From Alteribacter lacisalsi (GTDB lineage Bacteria > Bacillota > Bacilli > Bacillales > Salisediminibacteriaceae), in contig NZ_PDOF01000003.1 in the NCBI RefSeq assembly GCF_003226345.1, positions 248,001 to 312,000 of the forward strand: DNA of 64,000 bases. Reading direction: 5' to 3'. Below are positions 61,246-64,000 of this stretch, in pieces (positions within the stretch are counted from its first letter, which is position 1; every line of letters begins with the position of its first letter). The position numbers were made by a program, and so were the translations under genes. The notes under the pieces are model-generated. The model was not told where the DNA came from. It ran no database searches and saw only the letters and a list, made by a program, of their open reading frames with translations.

Positions 61246-61413
61246 CTATTCCTCATCTTTTTTCTTTTTCCTCCCTGCATCGATCGCCAGTCCAATCGCT
61301 ATACCGATCGGAAGGCCAAGAGCAAGGTTGTCAAAGAGAAGGCCGTACACAATCCCGAGCGCTACACCGATGCCAAGTCCGCTGCCATCTGACCACTTTT
61401 TTGCGTCCGCCAT
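61246..61413 (-). CDS. Small glycine-zipper-like membrane protein
   Basis: 55 residues. Polar N-terminus (MADAKKWSDGSG), then a hydrophobic span with small residues every few positions (LGIGVALGIVYGLLF and LGLPIGIAIGLAIDAG), then a charged tail of Arg, Lys, Asp and Glu. The glycine-zipper-like spacing suggests one or two tightly packed helices in the membrane. GGAGGGAG precedes the ATG. The TAG is followed at once by a REP copy. The function is unknown; similar short proteins are common in Bacillaceae. Confidence 0.7.
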   Translation of the reverse strand: MADAKKWSDGSGLGIGVALGIVYGLLFDNLALGLPIGIAIGLAIDAGRKKKKDEE

Positions 61414-61483
61414 GGTCTCCCTCCGTTCTTACTTATTTCTTTGGTTACGAAGGAGCGGAGGGAAGGTTTCATGCAAGTTATGC

Positions 61484-61607
61484 TAATTGGGGACGGTTCT
61501 TCCTTGACATTAAAGAAGCCGCAATACCCTGTAGAGAGTATTGCGGCCAAGACTATAGTAGTTAAACACCTCAAAATACAAAGTGATAAACGTCCCTGCT
61601 TTGACAT
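61484..61607. repeat. REP pair bracketing a terminator
   Basis: Forward half 61484-61510 and diverged reverse half 61574-61607 (AAAGTGATAAACGTCCCTGC). The terminator of the PlcR-like gene lies between. This is the last REP in the window, just outside the AT-rich cassette. Confidence 0.8.
61518..61547 (-). terminator. Terminator of the PlcR-like gene
   Basis: GCCGCAATAC and GTATTGCGGC form a perfect 10-bp stem; TTCTTTAA follows on the minus strand. Confidence 0.82.
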
Positions 61608-61636
61608 AACCCTTTATTTGACTGTGTAAGAAAGCT

Positions 61637-62557
61637 TTACACTTTTTCCATAGGATCTAAATACTCTTCTTTAAGGTTCGACAGTATTTCAAGATAATGA
61701 TCCCGTCCTAGAAAAGCGAAAATATCTCGGGCAGTTCGATAAGCTGAAGATATTTCATTTGGTGAACTGCCGGCCTTTTCAAGACACTGCCCCAAATAAT
61801 AATAGAGATTTCCGAGCAGGGACATATTCTCCTCTTTACGTGATTGCCTAATACCTTTATTGATCCATTCTTTTGCTTCATTAAAATTCTTTAAATCGTA
61901 ATGCGTTTTGGCTATATTATAGTATAGCCTAATCCGGTATATATTCGGGTCCTGTGTAGGGATACGGTTCTCCATGTATGCCAGTTCAGTATTGAGAGCT
62001 TTCTGGAAGTTAATCAGTGCTTCTTTTTCCCGCCCGTTTTCTGCATGTATAAATGCAATAGTATTATAAATTTTCACAGACAGGAAATCTTTTTTATTGA
62101 TTAGACTATACTTTTCCCCTAGTAATTCCTTCAAGTTGATCAGCGTTTCTTCCTCATCTGACAGTTTAAGATGATAGGTACTTACTGCCCGATACCACTT
62201 TAGATAAAGATAGAACCACGAACCTCCAGTACCCTCTTTGACTGACTCGGACTCCTTATCCACCAATTGATAAATGTCCCTGTACTTCTGTTCCACAGTT
62301 AACTTTTCAATCGTTTGAATCACTCGGTTTATATGATCAGGATCCTTATCTTCGATTAAATACTGGAGGAAATAATCTACCGATTTATTTAATTTAAGAG
62401 AAAAATAAAAAAGATTTTCAAGAGTCGGACTCACTTCCCCCTTTTCAATCACACTCAGAGCGGGTTGCGAACAAATACCTTTAGCCAGTTCGGCCTGAGT
62501 GAAATTCATTTTTTTACGCTGATTTGCAATCTCAAGACCCAGTTCTTCTGCCCCCAT
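61637..62557 (-). CDS. PlcR-like quorum-sensing regulator (RRNPP family)
   Basis: 306 residues. N-terminal HTH (GLEIANQRKKMNFTQAELAKGICSQPALSVIEKGEVSP, residues about 8-45), then five to six tetratricopeptide-like repeats (about 65-300; YNTIAFIHAENGREKEALINFQKAL, YYNIAKTHYDLKNFNEAKEWINKGI, GNLYYYLGQCLEK). The order and the IC-x-QPxLSxIE region closely follow PlcR. In this family the repeats bind a re-imported signal peptide that switches DNA binding. It is divergent from a 48-codon gene whose product ends like PapR. AT-rich compared with neighbours. Confidence 0.88.
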   Translation of the reverse strand: MGAEELGLEIANQRKKMNFTQAELAKGICSQPALSVIEKGEVSPTLENLFYFSLKLNKSVDYFLQYLIEDKDPDHINRVIQTIEKLTVEQKYRDIYQLVDKESESVKEGTGGSWFYLYLKWYRAVSTYHLKLSDEEETLINLKELLGEKYSLINKKDFLSVKIYNTIAFIHAENGREKEALINFQKALNTELAYMENRIPTQDPNIYRIRLYYNIAKTHYDLKNFNEAKEWINKGIRQSRKEENMSLLGNLYYYLGQCLEKAGSSPNEISSAYRTARDIFAFLGRDHYLEILSNLKEEYLDPMEKV

Positions 62558-62630
62558 AGTACGCCAACTTTCTTATTTTCTATTTTTTACCTTTCCATCA
62601 TAACCTAAAAGTTCTACAAAAACAGAAAAA

Positions 62631-62646
62631 TATAAATCTTTTTATA
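62631..62646. promoter_or_regulatory. PlcR-box-like palindrome
   Basis: TATAAATCTTTTTATA (16 bp) follows the architecture of the PlcR box TATGNAWWWWTNCATA, with the G and C replaced symmetrically by A and T and one central C. It lies between the regulator and the peptide gene, just before a weak -35 (62652) and -10 TATCAT (62675), the position expected for an activator site. Confidence 0.65.
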
Positions 62647-62735
62647 TCTGGTTTCATTCTTTTGTTAGCGCCTTTATCATAGTCACTAATCACAAACACA
62701 TAATAGAAATTTATTCTCTTTCGGAGGTGAGAAAT

Positions 62736-62882
62736 TTGAAAAAACTATGTCATATCGTCACGGCCTTATCCATCTCGGTCTTGACCATTCTTGGGAGCCT
62801 CATTTTTCACTCTTCCGAAGTAACAAAAGTTCTAGTCAGTGACGATGTCAACAAACCTTATGACCTGCCTTATGAACCCTAA
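62736..62882 (+). CDS. PapR-like signal-peptide precursor
   Basis: 48 residues, the same length as PapR of the Bacillus cereus group. TTG start (MKKLCHIVTAL) behind GGAGGTGAG with seven-base spacing. N-terminal Sec signal (about residues 4-24, ILGSLIF), a short spacer, then the C-terminal heptapeptide YDLPYEP, which aligns with ADLPFEF of PapR at D-L-P-[FY]-E. After export and trimming the C-terminus should re-enter by an oligopeptide permease and bind the divergent PlcR-like protein. Confidence 0.75.
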   Translation: MKKLCHIVTALSISVLTILGSLIFHSSEVTKVLVSDDVNKPYDLPYEP

Positions 62883-62926
62883 AACAGATCCAGTTCAATT
62901 TTCAAAATCCTAGAGGAGGCGTTAGA

Positions 62927-63745
62927 ATGTTAACCAAACTAAAATATGTAATGATGGTGGCTTTGTTTGCCATGGCGTTTCAAGCTGTATTGCCGGCGGT
63001 TACTGTTGCAAATGGCCCCAGCACAGAGGAAAATTCTCTGTCCGAAATGACAGCTGAAGAAAAAGAAAAGGTGGAAGCATCTGTTGAAAGCCCTTCGTTT
63101 ACAAATATGACAGAGCTTTCTGCCGATAACCAAAGACTAGTTGAGGAAGTAAGTGAAAATCCGGATGTGCATCTTGAAAAGGCCGCTTATGTGAATGGTG
63201 AAGAAATTATTATTTATAGCACACCTGACTCTGACGTAAAAGTGGCATCAACTGAAGGTTATGCGGAGGTTGTTGAACAAATTGATGAAAAAACATTCCT
63301 CATTAATGGTGAACGCCATACAGTAGAGCATAAAAATAAAGATGTTAAAAAGGATTCGTCTGCTTCCGATGAGAATGTTGCTCCTCTCAGCAGCTGGACA
63401 GAAATTTCCAACCCCGGCGGCCCGTGGGTTTCAGTGAGTACCGGATGGACGGATCTTCATTTTAATAATGCGATTGGCACCTATTCCACTGGTACTCTTG
63501 CCATAATTATAGGTTCACTTGTTCCGAGTGTATGGGGACTAGTGGTAGGCATCGGAGTTGCTTCAATGCTGATTTCCTCCAATTTTACTAACTCCAGTGC
63601 AGCAAAGGTGTACAGAGTAAATTATGAACACGGAGATGCTCCTCAGGTTTATCGCCAGACCAGTTTTCATTCTTATGCTGTCTGGGAAGGTCAGGATCAC
63701 TTTCTCGGAATTGACCGAGAATACTATTCATGGTCACCACTTTAA
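62927..63745 (+). CDS. Secreted protein downstream of the peptide gene, unknown
   Basis: 272 residues. Signal peptide (residues 1-28), a charged pro-region (about 30-150, with NGEEIIIYSTPDSDV and an Asp/Lys-rich stretch ending near DSSASDENVAPLSS), then a mature-looking domain with WTEISNPGGPWVSVSTGWTD, a Gly/Ala/Ile-rich hydrophobic span (GTYSTGTLAIIIGSLVPSVWGLVVGIGVASMLI, about 186-218) and an aromatic C-terminus. The hydrophobic span in a secreted protein recalls pore-forming or bacteriocin-like peptides; that is inference. It is 44 bases after the peptide gene behind AGAGGAGG, so probably its quorum-controlled partner. Confidence 0.65.
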   Translation: MLTKLKYVMMVALFAMAFQAVLPAVTVANGPSTEENSLSEMTAEEKEKVEASVESPSFTNMTELSADNQRLVEEVSENPDVHLEKAAYVNGEEIIIYSTPDSDVKVASTEGYAEVVEQIDEKTFLINGERHTVEHKNKDVKKDSSASDENVAPLSSWTEISNPGGPWVSVSTGWTDLHFNNAIGTYSTGTLAIIIGSLVPSVWGLVVGIGVASMLISSNFTNSSAAKVYRVNYEHGDAPQVYRQTSFHSYAVWEGQDHFLGIDREYYSWSPL

Positions 63746-63753
63746 GTTGACGA

Positions 63754-63786
63754 AAGACTGCCTTTAGGGGCAGTCTTATTTTTTAG
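63754..63786 (+). terminator. Terminator of the quorum-sensing cassette
   Basis: AAGACTGCC (63754-63762) pairs with GGCAGTCTT (63769-63777) followed by ATTTTTT. Confidence 0.88.
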
Positions 63787-63821
63787 AGTGGGCTTAAGAC
63801 CAAAAGATCACTAGAACTACT

Positions 63822-64000
63822 CCCGGGGGAAATATTGCAGCCGGATATTGGACTCCACTCGCCACGATGGAGGGCTGGATGAACAGCTCCGGCCACCGCG
63901 ACAACCTCCTTCGCCCGCACTATATTTACATGGGTGCAGGATACGTGGCACGGGGCGACTCCGGCTCCCCATCCCCCACCTACTGGACACAGATGCTCAG
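63822..64000 (+). pseudogene. CAP/SCP-domain gene fragment lacking its 5' part
   Basis: The frame encodes GGNIAAGYWTPLATMEGWMN, SSGHRDNLLRPHYIYMGAGY and SPTYWTQM, the central and C-terminal CAP (SCP/YkwD) domain motifs (GENIAAG, W-M-x-S-x-GHR-x-N-L, YWTQ). Upstream in frame is a stop at 63795-63797 and no ribosome site or signal peptide, so the 5' half is missing. It is GC-rich, unlike the cassette to its left. The gene runs off the window edge. Confidence 0.7.

Noticed and set aside
21764-61607. REP clusters as a possible CRISPR array
   Set aside because: Copies are in both orientations, widely dispersed and without regular spacers; no cas gene is present.

Overview
The window is a chromosomal segment from a spore-former-like member of the Bacillaceae. 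Evidence: strong AGGAGG-type ribosome sites, Gram-positive lipoproteins, LysM and cell-wall-binding-repeat-2 domains, a PlcR-type regulator, catabolite-response (cre) boxes and a Bacillaceae-type intergenic repeat. By eye the base composition is near 50% GC. Acidic exported proteins plus TAXI and Tct transporters suggest a salt- or alkali-adapted species. The genus assignment is inference. I recognise no rRNA, tRNA or CRISPR.

Layout. 0-2.9 kb: TAXI-TRAP solute-binding protein with its DUF1850 partner, and a dihydrodipicolinate-reductase-like dehydrogenase divergent from a LysR regulator with a perfect inverted-repeat operator between them. 4.1-5.9 kb: secreted gamma-glutamyltransferase. 6.4-6.7 kb: a c-di-GMP-I-like riboswitch in front of a 52-residue gene. 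6.7-8.9 kb: an AEC carrier and an acidic lipoprotein. 8.9-20 kb: a ten-gene Wzx/Wzy-type exopolysaccharide operon read leftwards. 20.3-25.7 kb: an argininosuccinate-lyase relative and a wall-anchored gamma-glutamyltransferase with an inserted domain. 26-27.3 kb: LysM-M14 peptidase. 27.4-33 kb: 2-keto-3-deoxygluconate (KDG) catabolism (eda, kdgK) with a TctABC transporter and an IclR regulator, with four operator-like palindromes. 33.5-38 kb: a sugar ABC operon with a TreR-like regulator. 38.3-46.9 kb: dipeptide ABC importer, M19 dipeptidase and an aminopeptidase-like hydrolase under an IclR regulator. 47.3-51.2 kb: fructose-family PTS with a PRD regulator. 51.5-56.4 kb: a REP-associated transposase (RAYT), a coiled-coil exported protein, an acetyltransferase and MgtE. 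56.5-59.4 kb: N-acetylglucosamine catabolism. 59.9-61.4 kb: small or unknown proteins. 61.6-64 kb: an AT-rich PlcR/PapR-like quorum-sensing cassette that abuts a CAP-domain remnant.

Two systems stand out. First, about 34 half-copies of a GTGGGGACGGTTCTCAC repeat lie in 17 intergenic clusters between 21.7 and 61.6 kb, with none in the first 21.7 kb. They usually start at or within a few bases of a stop codon. Pairs often bracket an intrinsic terminator, and the window carries the RAYT gene likely to mobilise them. Second, the right end holds a divergent PlcR-family regulator and a 48-codon peptide gene whose product ends in YDLPYEP, close to the PapR signal ADLPFEF of the Bacillus cereus group. 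A PlcR-box-like palindrome sits between them and a secreted 272-residue protein follows.
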